DNA of 9,170 bases from UBA11606 sp964513285 (GCA_964513285.1 CAZEML010000175.1:1-9170), one strand, 5' to 3'; positions 1 to 7,067 are shown, counted from the first letter of the stretch. Notes: a model not told the origin generated them from the sequence alone. Numbers and translations are program-made.

Positions 1-53
1 AGATCGGAAGAGCACACGTCTGACTGGAGTTCAGACGTGTGCTCTTCCGATCT
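1..53. other. Illumina TruSeq adapter dimer left in the assembly (artefact)
   Basis: The window opens with AGATCGGAAGAGCACACGTC and closes this stretch with the reverse complement, ending GCTCTTCCGATCT at 53. This is the TruSeq adapter read outward and then back, joined at a shared TGA around bases 21-24 so that it forms a near-perfect inverted repeat. Translated, it gives the well-known contaminant peptides EIGRAHV on the minus strand and MCSSDL or MLFRS on the plus strand. It is a library or assembly artefact and not genomic DNA. Native sequence starts at about base 54, and any feature crossing this boundary is artificially terminated or started. Confidence 0.98.
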
Positions 54-3000
54 CAAGGGCCTGTTGACCGGCGGCGATTGCTTCGATCACTTCGGTCGGG
101 TCCGCCGGTGCGGTGGCGAACAACTCGTCGAGTTCACCCCGCCGCTGCACCATGTGGGTTCGGGTTGGTACGACCGCCCAGGTCGGCTCCGCATACCCCG
201 GCTGCGACAACAGCCACCCGGCCACCTCGCCAACCCGGCCGTGGAGCTGATCCCACTCCCCCACCCCGCCACCCGGGCCGGGACGCGGTCCCAACAGTTC
301 GATCTCGGTCGGGATCGCGTGGGCGGCTCGGTAGCGGGCGATGTCGCCCACGATGCTGTCCCACGCCGACGCACCCTGGGCCGAGTGCGGCCGCGCCCCC
401 AGCTTCTCCTCGAGCCACCGTGGCGTCTCCGCCGCCAACTTCTGGCCGACCCGCTCGCCGACCGCTGTGACGGCTTTGGCGTACAGGCGGGCGTCGTCGG
501 GCGAAGAGCCCAACTTCACGATCGTGTCGCGCCACCGCAGCGCGGCGTCGTCGATTTCGCGGCGCAGTCCCGCCAACGCGAGTGCGGCGTCGGGATGCAT
601 GACGACCTCGCCGGCGTCGGGGTCGATGACTTCGACGTGATCCCAGCCAAAGGAGCGTTCGACGGTCGTTCCGGTCGCGGATGTGAACGCGACATCGACA
701 CTGAGTGTGTCGGCGTGTACGGCGGTGATGGTGCCGACGTTGCCGCGGTCCAACGCCCGCACAAGCACCCCGACGGCGGCTTCGGAGCCGGTCGCGACCG
801 CGGCCTGGTAGCGGTCCTCCATCGGGCCGACGTCGACGCCGACCTGGTCGGTGGCGACCCGTTCGAGCTGCACCGCCCGCGCCGCGGCCTCGATCAGCTC
901 CAGGTACGTGTGGCGGCGGGTGAGGGCTTCGACGTCGGACGCGTCGTCGTCGCGGGAATGAGCGAGCCGTTTGCCCCGCGTGCGGCCGATCCGGCCGATC
1001 AGGTCCTCGCGCAGCTCCGTGGTTTCGTCGTCGAGATCGAGGCCCTGGTCATGACGCTGCGACCCGGACTGGTCGAGATACAGGTCGAGGGCGACGAGTT
1101 CGGGCTCGGTCGCGACGATCATGTTGTTGGCTTTGCCTCGCGACATCGCGACGTAGGCGCCTTCGCGGTACAGGCCATCGACGCCGACCATGATCGACAT
1201 GTCCCAGGTGCCGCCCTGGGTGCGATGCGTCGTCGACGCGTACCCGTGCGACAACCGACCCCCGCTGTCGAAGTACCGCCGCCCAAGACTGAGATCACGC
1301 CCGGTCTGCACATCGCGCACATTTACCGTGGCCCGCCCGACCCGGGTCACGACCCCGGTTTGGCCGTTGATGATGTTCACACCGATGTCGGGGTCGTAGT
1401 GGTTGGTTCGGATCGTGACGAGCTCCCCCACCCGCACCCCGATCCCCCCGAACCGCCGGGCGTCGCCGGTCACCTTCCCCTCCGCCTCGAGGTGGGCGAG
1501 CACTGCCGCGTTGAGCTGATCCACCATCTCGTTGGTACCGGCCTGCAGCACCGCCCGGTGACCCGCGTGGGAAGCCTCGAGCCACCGGTTCACCGCGACT
1601 CCCACCACGGCGTCAGGACTTACCGCCGTCGCCACACGACCATTCGCCAGATACGCGTCCACGGCGGCCGCGACGTCGCCGTTGCGCAACTGGGCGAGCG
1701 CGTCGACCTCCCAGCCGGCTTTCTGTCGGCGGTTCACACTCAGCTCCGCTACTTCGGGCCCGTGCATCGCGGCGTAGGCGAACCCGCCTCCGGCGGTGAC
1801 TTCGGGGAGCTGATGCTGATCCCCGACCAACACGACCCGCCCACCTGCGGATACGACCGCATTCGTGAGCGAGGTGAGGGTACGGATGTCGGCCATTCCG
1901 GCCTCGTCGACGACCACCACCGACCCAGCGTCGAAGCCGACGGTGCCGGCCTCGACGCGTCCGAGCAGCGAGTGCATCGTCGAAGACTCGATGCCGGCAC
2001 CGGAGCGCAGTTCTTGTGCGGCCCGAGCCGAGGGTGCCGCGCCGATCACCTGGTATCCGGCGGCTTCGTAGGCTTCGCGCACGGCGTCGAGGGCGAAGGT
2101 CTTGCCGGTACCGGCCGGCCCGACGATCGTCTTCACCGCCGACGTGCCGCCGGTTGCTAACTCGACGGCGTGGGCCTGGTCTTCGCCCATGGTCGACCGC
2201 GCCGCAACAACTGCCGCAACCAACGATGGCGGCGCTGGGGGACGGTCGGTGTAGGCGAGGGCGTTCACGAAGCTGCGCTCCACCCCGACCATCTCCTGTG
2301 TCGAGTAAAGGACCTTCCCGCCCGCGGTGGCGTCGAGGCGCAGAACACGGTCATCGCCCAACACCGCAGCCGTCACCCGGTCCACGGTTGCGGTGGTCGC
2401 CCCGTCACCGAGCCGCTCCGCGACAGCCTGCACCGCCTGGGCCCGGTCAAACACCGTGTCCGACAACGTCAGGTCTGCGATGACGTTCCCGACCCAGGCT
2501 TCCCGCCCGACCAGGTCGCCGTCTTGGTCGACCCACACGTCGTCACCGAACCCGGCCACGATCCGCGGGACCGCTTCGGCCATGACCCGTTCCGCCTCGA
2601 CCGGCCCCCAACCGGCCGCTTCGGCTTCGTCACGCCACCGCTCCAACAACCCCTCCGAGTCTTCCTGCTCCCCTTTCGAGCGGCGGGTCGCGAGCGCGGC
2701 TTTCTCGTTCCCTGCCGGATCATCAGGCGTCCCGGTCGCTTCCGTCCAGGCCTCGATCTCAGCCCGCCTCTTTGAGAACGTTCCCATGATCGAATCGGGA
2801 ACCCCCGCAATCTCCAGGGTGTGTCTTCCCGGCCGCCACGCCACCCCCAACGACGCAGTCAGGTGTTCCCGAAACGCGGCCCGAAACACCTCGGACGCGG
2901 CGCGGGCATGGCGGTAGAGCTCGGGGTGCACGATCGCAGACCAACGCCCATCGACACCTTCGGCCATGTTCGCCACCAACACATGCCAATGCAGAAACGG

Positions 3001-3558
3001 ATCCCCAGCCCGCGACGTGCGATGCCGAAATGCCGCCGCCACCAAACCGGTCGTGCGGATCTGACGGGCCTGCAACGCCGCCACCGCCTCATCCCCCAGC
3101 TCGGCCCGCTTCGCTTCCAGCCACGGCCGGTTGTTCGTGCCCCGCCGCACCCGAACCGCTTCACGATCCAACCAGCCAAGCGCCTGTTCGACCGCGGCGT
3201 TGCCGGCCTCGATCACCGCGCCCTGCACCCGGGGATCATCCGACACCGCGTACAGCACCGACGCCGACTTCGGGATCTTGAACGTCAGATCAAACCCCGG
3301 CACCCGCCTCGCGTTGGCTCGTACCTGTTCCCCGTTCGGGTTGACCGTCATCCCTGGCGCCAACCCCGCCATCACCGCCCGCAACGCCTCCGCCGACACC
3401 TCCCCACCAAGCCCCAACCGCGCCGCACCCGAACCCGCCCACACTCCCGGCGCTTCACCGGCACCGGTGTAGTAGTCGTCCAGGCCTTTGGCGACACCCG
3501 ACAGCTGATAGCTCTCGGCCCCAACCCGCAGCTTGGCGATCGACAACGCAACCATCAC
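31..3558 (-). CDS. MobF-family (TrwC/TraI-type) conjugative relaxase-helicase, C-terminus truncated by adapter
   Basis: Such enzymes nick the plasmid or element at oriT, stay covalently bound to the strand through a tyrosine, and unwind the DNA for transfer. The N-terminal relaxase domain spans about residues 1-290. It opens with LSIAKL and has candidate catalytic tyrosines Y17 and Y29/Y30, the FDLTFKIPKS segment at 89-98, and a three-histidine metal site (H179, H190, H192 in HRTSRAGDPFLHWH). A RecD-like helicase follows, with Walker A GPAGTGKT at 480-487, Walker B VVVVDEAGM at 547-555, a GDQHQLP motif at 579-585 and HRTQGGTWD at 778-786. The first 1168 residues are native; the last seven (EIGRAHV) and the TGA stop are adapter, so the real C-terminus is missing. 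The start is uncertain: GTG at 3558, the next codon ATG, or a TTG four codons in that would give MSIAKL. No strong Shine-Dalgarno sequence is seen. Confidence 0.93.
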   Translation of the reverse strand: MMVALSIAKLRVGAESYQLSGVAKGLDDYYTGAGEAPGVWAGSGAARLGLGGEVSAEALRAVMAGLAPGMTVNPNGEQVRANARRVPGFDLTFKIPKSASVLYAVSDDPRVQGAVIEAGNAAVEQALGWLDREAVRVRRGTNNRPWLEAKRAELGDEAVAALQARQIRTTGLVAAAFRHRTSRAGDPFLHWHVLVANMAEGVDGRWSAIVHPELYRHARAASEVFRAAFREHLTASLGVAWRPGRHTLEIAGVPDSIMGTFSKRRAEIEAWTEATGTPDDPAGNEKAALATRRSKGEQEDSEGLLERWRDEAEAAGWGPVEAERVMAEAVPRIVAGFGDDVWVDQDGDLVGREAWVGNVIADLTLSDTVFDRAQAVQAVAERLGDGATTATVDRVTAAVLGDDRVLRLDATAGGKVLYSTQEMVGVERSFVNALAYTDRPPAPPSLVAAVVAARSTMGEDQAHAVELATGGTSAVKTIVGPAGTGKTFALDAVREAYEAAGYQVIGAAPSARAAQELRSGAGIESSTMHSLLGRVEAGTVGFDAGSVVVVDEAGMADIRTLTSLTNAVVSAGGRVVLVGDQHQLPEVTAGGGFAYAAMHGPEVAELSVNRRQKAGWEVDALAQLRNGDVAAAVDAYLANGRVATAVSPDAVVGVAVNRWLEASHAGHRAVLQAGTNEMVDQLNAAVLAHLEAEGKVTGDARRFGGIGVRVGELVTIRTNHYDPDIGVNIINGQTGVVTRVGRATVNVRDVQTGRDLSLGRRYFDSGGRLSHGYASTTHRTQGGTWDMSIMVGVDGLYREGAYVAMSRGKANNMIVATEPELVALDLYLDQSGSQRHDQGLDLDDETTELREDLIGRIGRTRGKRLAHSRDDDASDVEALTRRHTYLELIEAAARAVQLERVATDQVGVDVGPMEDRYQAAVATGSEAAVGVLVRALDRGNVGTITAVHADTLSVDVAFTSATGTTVERSFGWDHVEVIDPDAGEVVMHPDAALALAGLRREIDDAALRWRDTIVKLGSSPDDARLYAKAVTAVGERVGQKLAAETPRWLEEKLGARPHSAQGASAWDSIVGDIARYRAAHAIPTEIELLGPRPGPGGGVGEWDQLHGRVGEVAGWLLSQPGYAEPTWAVVPTRTHMVQRRGELDELFATAPADPTEVIEAIAAGQQALEIGRAHV

Positions 3559-3600
3559 CCGACACGGTAGCAGCCGTACCCACCTTTGGTGATATTATGT
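3559..3600 (-). promoter_or_regulatory. AT-rich candidate promoter upstream of the relaxase
   Basis: The short gap between the relaxase start and the divergent gene holds the only clearly AT-rich patch nearby. On the minus strand it reads CATAATATC (3591-3599) and contains a good -10-like hexamer, CATAAT. On the plus strand the same bases read TATTAT (3593-3598). Neither direction has a convincing -35 box at 16-18 nt. It could drive the relaxase with a leader of about 25-30 nt. Confidence 0.3.
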
Positions 3601-3677
3601 GTTTCTCACTCTCCTGGGTTGGGGCCGCTGCGGCGGCTTCGGGTGGGAAGGTGACGGGGAAGGAGGGCGACCGGCTG

Positions 3678-4064
3678 GTGTCCGATGCGGGTGACGTGAT
3701 GCGCGAGGCGGTGGCCGCGTATGCGGCCGGCGAGTCGATGACCGCGGTCGCGCATCGTTTCGACATGTCGCCTGCACGGCCACGACGAAGGATCGTCGCC
3801 GCCGGCGTGACCGCGCGGGGCACCGGTCTCATCGCGTTCGACTCTGACGAGCTGCGCCGTCGCTACATAGACGAGGGTCCGGCGATCGCAGCGAGCACTG
3901 GGCTGTCGGTGAGCGCCGGCGATGCGGTGGCCCGGTGCGGCGTCGACGCTCGGAAGGCTTCGAAGCCCATATCCGCGACGAGGACCTGCGGCTCTACGTC
4001 GACGACGAGCTCAGCGTCCGCTAGGTCCGTGCGTCGGTCCGGCGTGACGACTGGGCGGTGTTGA
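3678..4064 (+). pseudogene. Decayed helix-turn-helix repeat protein, divergent from the relaxase
   Basis: The open frame actually runs from ATG 3597. The preferred start is GTG 3678, because GGAAGGAGGG lies upstream (core about 11 nt before) and the reading from there resembles a DNA-binding domain: residues such as AVAAYAAGESMTAVAHRFDM, followed by RRRIVAAGVT, look like a homeodomain-type helix-turn-helix. A second, weaker copy begins at LRRRYIDEG. Near 3951 the protein-like reading jumps frame: 3953-4021 read in another frame gives EGFEAHIRDEDLRLYVDDEL plus SVR, which looks like the start of a third repeat. It is cut by TAG at 4022-4024. Near 4040 the frame shifts again, because ASVGVTTG can only be read across a frame change. 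At least two frameshifts and one nonsense codon are needed to restore it. It was probably a regulator or accessory DNA-binding protein of the mobile element. Sequencing error is an alternative. Confidence 0.55.
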
Positions 4065-4116
4065 TCCGAGCGGAACCGGACCGACCTCGATTGTTCCCGT
4101 TGGCGCAGCCGCTCGG

Positions 4117-5274
4117 CTATCCGCCGTAGACCCCAATGTGGGCGTGGTCGTGGTGGACCTCGTTGGTGAAGGTGTGGACGACCGCATCGGGAAATCTCCA
4201 GGGGCTGCCGAACTCTTTGATGTCGTCGCGCATCACAAGCCACTCTGACAACGCGTATGAATCCGATGAGAGGTCGTGTGAATCAACCATGAGATCGGAC
4301 CCGAGCATGTAGATGTCGACTGCCTTGCCGACTGAGTGCCGGCTTACGCGGTTGGTTTCGAACACGTTGTAGGAGTGCCCGGTTCGAAGTACGACGACGG
4401 AGTACGGGGTCCGGTCGGCGAGGTCGAGCATCACTTGCAGCAGCGCCGGGTCGATGTAGCCGGCGTAGATGTCCCAGACGCCGGTGTCGGGCAGGTCGAT
4501 CAGCTCGTGGTCGACCACCGCCGCAGCCAGCGGTGACAGGTCGGCGGGGCGTTCGACCGGCTGGCCACCCCCGGAAGCGATCGTCTCGAAGCGCCAGGTG
4601 CCAGAGGCGTCCTGGGCGAAGCGGACTTCCATGGTTCGGGTTTCGATCCGGTCCGGTTGGCTGCTGCCTTCGAACCCGAGTTGCTGGCGGACCACGACGA
4701 TGATCGAGATCCGCCCATTGAGGTGGCCGCCGAGCTGGGCGTACTCGACCGTGCCCCGTGACCACATGCCCGGGTGGTGCACGGTCTGCACCTCGAGCAG
4801 CATCGCGTCGGCCAGCTCCGGGTCCGGTGCTGGGAGGGTCGCCACCAGATCGTTCAGGGAAGTGTCGGCCTCGTAATTCGTGATTCCGTACGCCGCCGCG
4901 GTTCCCAGCGTCTTGGCTTCCGCCTGGACCTCGTTCGCCGTGGGCTCCCACGGTGCCGGGAAGGCGGGAGGCTCCTGCGGCGCGGCCGGCACGTCCTCTT
5001 GTGCGGCCGAGGCGAGACCCTGATCGACAGCGGCTTCGACGGCGGGCAGAACTGCAGTGTCTACGGGATCGGCGTTGCCGCCAGCGTTCGTGATCGGTTC
5101 TGGCGCGGCTGTCGTCGGTGCCGTGGGCGCGTCGATCTCGGCGGCGGACGCGTCCGCGGCCACGTCGCCGCCCGCGTTCGACTTGAGCACCACGAGCAGC
5201 ACGAGGACCAAGACGTTCAGCGCTGCCACGACCTGCGCGAGCCGCTTCATGATGATGATCGCCCAGCGCTCCAC
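4117..5274 (-). CDS. Membrane-anchored M15-type (D-Ala-D-Ala carboxypeptidase-like) peptidase domain protein
   Basis: The 385-residue protein begins with a short cytoplasmic stretch and one hydrophobic segment (about residues 13-30, before KSNAGG). An Ala/Pro/Thr-rich linker follows to about residue 115, so the rest should lie outside the membrane. A middle domain (about 120-235, rich in beta-type sequence) is not recognised. The C-terminal part (about 255-385) resembles zinc M15/VanY-like peptidases: SRHSVGKAVD at 311-320 supplies the SxHxxGxAxD ligands H313 and D320, and HHDHAHI at 374-380 supplies the last histidine. The usual catalytic acid is less clear. Members of this family cut peptidoglycan cross-bridges or stem peptides; a role in wall remodelling is an inference. 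The GTG start at 5274 is chosen because GGAGG sits 6 nt before it, whereas ATG 5250 has no such site. The gene ends tail to tail with the decayed HTH gene. Confidence 0.75.
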   Translation of the reverse strand: MERWAIIIMKRLAQVVAALNVLVLVLLVVLKSNAGGDVAADASAAEIDAPTAPTTAAPEPITNAGGNADPVDTAVLPAVEAAVDQGLASAAQEDVPAAPQEPPAFPAPWEPTANEVQAEAKTLGTAAAYGITNYEADTSLNDLVATLPAPDPELADAMLLEVQTVHHPGMWSRGTVEYAQLGGHLNGRISIIVVVRQQLGFEGSSQPDRIETRTMEVRFAQDASGTWRFETIASGGGQPVERPADLSPLAAAVVDHELIDLPDTGVWDIYAGYIDPALLQVMLDLADRTPYSVVVLRTGHSYNVFETNRVSRHSVGKAVDIYMLGSDLMVDSHDLSSDSYALSEWLVMRDDIKEFGSPWRFPDAVVHTFTNEVHHDHAHIGVYGG

Positions 5275-5280
5275 CGGCCG

Positions 5281-5285
5281 CCTCC
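5281..5285 (-). promoter_or_regulatory. Ribosome binding site GGAGG deciding the GTG start of the M15-like gene
   Basis: On the minus strand GGAGG is followed by a 6-nt spacer (CGGCCG on that strand) and then GTG at 5274. This favours the GTG start over the internal ATG at 5250. Confidence 0.65.
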
Positions 5286-5368
5286 ACTACATCGCCGGTC
5301 CTCGAACGTCAGCAGGTAGGCCGCCGACCGTTCAAGGACCCTCCTCGGGATGGTCACTACGAGTGAGA

Positions 5369-5397
5369 GTTGTAGCACCCACCGTGCCTGTGGTCGA
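5369..5397 (-). promoter_or_regulatory. Candidate promoter for the M15-like gene in the 5275-5455 gap
   Basis: In the 181-nt gap between the thioredoxin stop and the M15-like start, the minus strand carries TCGACC (5397-5392) and TACAAC (5374-5369) separated by exactly 17 nt. Each hexamer matches the -35 or -10 consensus at four of six positions. Transcription would start near 5362 and leave a leader of about 90 nt. The gap suggests that the two minus-strand genes may not be a tight operon. In G+C-rich DNA such a match may be chance. Confidence 0.25.
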
Positions 5398-5455
5398 TGG
5401 GTCGGAAGAACTGAATCCCGCAGCGAACCGTGTCTGTGGCGTGCCCGACGAAACG

Positions 5456-6013
5456 TCACGCGTCAGAGCCCTCGACGAGGCGGGCGATGCGTTCGTCGAG
5501 CTGATCGGCGGTCACCCCTCCGATGATCTTTGCCGCGACCACCCCGCTCGGAGCGACGAGGTAGCTCTCTGGAACTGCGGTCACTCCGTACGCAACTGCG
5601 ATCGAGCCGGTGTCGCCGGTGAGAACCGGCCAGTCTCCGCCGTTCTCGAGAAAGAACTCTCGGACGTTGTCGGCCGAGTCGTCAAACGCCACCGATACGA
5701 CCACGGCGTCGCCGACGGCCGCGTGGCGTTCGGAGAACTCGACGAGTTCGGGGTGCTCGACGATGCACGGGACACAAGTCGTAGAAAAGAAGTTCACAAC
5801 CACCCACCGGCCGCGATGATCGTCGATGCTGAAGCGGCGCCCATTAAGGTCGTCGCCTTCAATGAGCGGTGCGATTCGACCGACAGCGGTGCTATTCGTC
5901 GCACGGTCGATCGCCGGGTCGCTCGTGGCAAACAGCACGATCAAAAGCGCGAACCCGACTGCAATCGGCACCACAATCCAAATCGCCGTGCGACGAGGAG
6001 CGACGTCGCTCAC
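5456..6013 (-). CDS. TlpA/ResA/CcmG-like membrane-anchored thioredoxin-fold protein
   Basis: The 185-residue protein has a short positive N-terminus (MSDVAPRR), one membrane segment (about 11-29) and an exported thioredoxin fold. The active site is FFSTTCVPC at 75-83, with cysteines C80 and C83. The cis-proline loop is VTAVPESYLV, with P148, and GVYG-like GVTA precedes it. Relatives reduce disulfides outside the membrane, for example in apocytochrome c during cytochrome maturation. No cytochrome or CcdA/DsbD gene is visible here, so the substrate is unknown. A threonine stands where most relatives have tryptophan before the CxxC. The GTG start at 6013 is supported by GGAGG at 6020-6024 with a 6-nt spacer. 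It is divergent from the lipoprotein gene at 6177 and upstream of the M15-like gene on the same strand. Confidence 0.85.
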   Translation of the reverse strand: MSDVAPRRTAIWIVVPIAVGFALLIVLFATSDPAIDRATNSTAVGRIAPLIEGDDLNGRRFSIDDHRGRWVVVNFFSTTCVPCIVEHPELVEFSERHAAVGDAVVVSVAFDDSADNVREFFLENGGDWPVLTGDTGSIAVAYGVTAVPESYLVAPSGVVAAKIIGGVTADQLDERIARLVEGSDA

Positions 6014-6019
6014 TACGAA

Positions 6020-6024
6020 CCTCC
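6020..6024 (-). promoter_or_regulatory. Ribosome binding site GGAGG for the thioredoxin-like gene (GTG start)
   Basis: The minus strand reads GGAGG, then TTCGTA, then GTG at 6013. The 6-nt spacing supports the non-ATG start. Confidence 0.65.
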
Positions 6025-6112
6025 AACTTCGGGAACCGGACCCGTGGCCTCGATGGGCCGGCGCGCCCGGAGGCCAGCCGCCAGCCGAAGAAGCACGATA
6101 GGTTTGGTATCC

Positions 6113-6190
6113 ATGACAGTGTGTACAAGTTTGTCACGTCCAGGTCGAGTCGCGCCCTCACGGGGAGGCGCAAGCGATGAATGCAGCTAG
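6113..6190 (+). CDS. Possible upstream small ORF (25 aa) overlapping the lipoprotein start
   Basis: ATG at 6113 opens a 25-codon frame that ends at TAG 6188-6190, 14 nt inside the lipoprotein gene in another frame. Its peptide starts MTVCTSLSRPG and ends GGASDECS, with two cysteines. No Shine-Dalgarno sequence precedes it, but TAGGTT at 6099-6104 would place a transcript start close to the ATG, as in leaderless mRNAs. It may be chance; a regulatory leader peptide is only a possibility. Confidence 0.15.
   Translation: MTVCTSLSRPGRVAPSRGGASDECS
6163..6168 (+). promoter_or_regulatory. Ribosome binding site GGGAGG of the Tat lipoprotein gene
   Basis: GGGAGG is followed by an 8-nt spacer and ATG 6177. 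It is the strongest ribosome site on the plus strand of this window and fixes the start. Confidence 0.75.
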
Positions 6191-7067
6191 GCCGGGGGTG
6201 AGTCGCCGTGCGGTGCTTGCGGGTCTTGCCTCAGCCGGGCTCCTCGCAGCATGCGGCGACGATCCCGAACCCGAGTCATTTCAGCTGCCGCAGGGATCGG
6301 GCCGGGTCGAGTTTCTCGTTCCTGCGTTCCCTGACGGGTTCGCAGCGCCGTCGATGTTGGCCGCCGGCCGAGAGCAGCGGGCCGCGTTTGTGGTGCGAGA
6401 CGATGTCGACGTTCTGCGTGAGCTTGCGCCGGCGACCCTGGGCCTCACGGTGAGCGTCGATGGTGAAGTCGTTGTCTCTCAACAGCTGCAACGACGAACT
6501 GAGGGCATCATCACTCCCTACTATCCGCTGGTCTTTACGCCCGAGGAGCCGGGCCAGTACGTGGCTGAGGTTGAGGGCGCAGATCCGGTCCCGTTCCTGG
6601 TAGTCGACCAAGCGGAGGTGCCCCTCGTGCAGATTGGCGACCCGATGCGGCCCGTCGACACGCCAACGGTGGATGACGCACTCGGGGTTGACCCCATCTG
6701 CACCAGAGCCGTGCCCTGTCCCTTTCACGCTGTCTCGTTGCGTGAGGCCCTCGAACAACGTCGCCCGACGGTGTTGCTGGTGTCGACGCCCGGGTTCTGC
6801 CAGACCGATATCTGTGGGCCAGTCGTCGATCTGCTGATCGACGCGGTCGGCGATCGCACCGATCTGGCCGCGGTACACGCCGAGGTGTACGTCGATCCAT
6901 CCGAGTTCAGCGAGGGCGGATTCCCAGCGACGACCGACACGGTCAACACCTACGCGCTCCCGTTCGAGCCTCACCTCGTCGTCGCCGACGGCTCAGGGAC
7001 CGTGGTTGCTCGGCTCGACATCACCTGGGACCAAGGTGAACTCCGTGACGCGCTCGACCAGCTGTAG
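6177..7067 (+). CDS. Tat-exported lipoprotein with thioredoxin-like domain and C-x4-C motif
   Basis: The 296-residue protein carries a twin-arginine signal, SRRAVL at 9-14, and a canonical lipobox, LAAC, with C26 as the lipidated residue. It should therefore fold in the cytoplasm and be anchored on the outer face of the membrane. The middle part (about 45-145) is beta-rich and not recognised. From about residue 170 comes a conserved-looking segment DPICTRAVPCPFH with C175 and C181. Then TVLLVSTPGFCQTDICGP (198-215) resembles the strand and active-site helix of a thioredoxin/SCO-like fold, but with CQTDIC (C208, C213), four residues between cysteines instead of two or three. FEPHLVVADGSGTVV near 263-277 fits the later strand pair of that fold. 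Two cysteine pairs suggest redox or metal binding; the substrate is unknown. A GGGAGG ribosome site precedes the ATG. The gene is divergent from the TlpA-like gene and 62 nt upstream of the DUF3179 gene, probably co-transcribed with it. Confidence 0.8.
   Translation: MNAARPGVSRRAVLAGLASAGLLAACGDDPEPESFQLPQGSGRVEFLVPAFPDGFAAPSMLAAGREQRAAFVVRDDVDVLRELAPATLGLTVSVDGEVVVSQQLQRRTEGIITPYYPLVFTPEEPGQYVAEVEGADPVPFLVVDQAEVPLVQIGDPMRPVDTPTVDDALGVDPICTRAVPCPFHAVSLREALEQRRPTVLLVSTPGFCQTDICGPVVDLLIDAVGDRTDLAAVHAEVYVDPSEFSEGGFPATTDTVNTYALPFEPHLVVADGSGTVVARLDITWDQGELRDALDQL

Larger units (their letters stand above)
6014..6176. promoter_or_regulatory. Divergent promoter region with a candidate operator at 6114-6136
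   Basis: These 163 nt separate the start of the thioredoxin-like gene (minus strand) from the lipoprotein gene (plus strand), so both promoters must lie here or beyond. Within it, TGACA (6114-6118) and TGTCA (6132-6136) form exact 5-nt inverted arms around a nearly centred TGTACA (6122-6127). This looks like a binding site for a dimeric regulator that could control both directions. A TAnnnT-type -10 candidate, TAGGTT, lies at 6099-6104 on the plus strand. No full -35/-10 pair is convincing. Confidence 0.35.

Noticed and set aside
1..53. Perfect inverted repeat at the contig start as a hairpin, origin or transposon end
   Set aside because: It matches sequencing adapter on both arms, so it has no biological meaning.
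37..2160. Long plus-strand open frame (707 codons) antisense to the relaxase
   Set aside because: It starts inside the adapter (MCSSDL), has an Arg/Pro/His-rich product without motifs, and lies opposite a clear relaxase-helicase. High G+C makes such shadow frames common.
3559..3677. Possible oriT next to the relaxase
   Set aside because: MobF nic sites are often near the relaxase gene, but I see no clear inverted repeat next to a nic-like sequence, and the consensus for this lineage is not known to me.
4065..4116. Possible terminator between the decayed HTH gene and the M15-like gene (AGCCG/CGGCT near 4107-4118)
   Set aside because: The arms are only 5 nt with a 2-nt loop, which cannot form a stable hairpin, and there is no T-run.
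5057..6190. Plus-strand open frame (377 codons) across the M15-like and thioredoxin-like genes
   Set aside because: It lies opposite two genes with recognisable motifs and ribosome sites, and its product has no protein-like pattern. Only its last 25 codons, from ATG 6113, were kept as a low-confidence upstream ORF.
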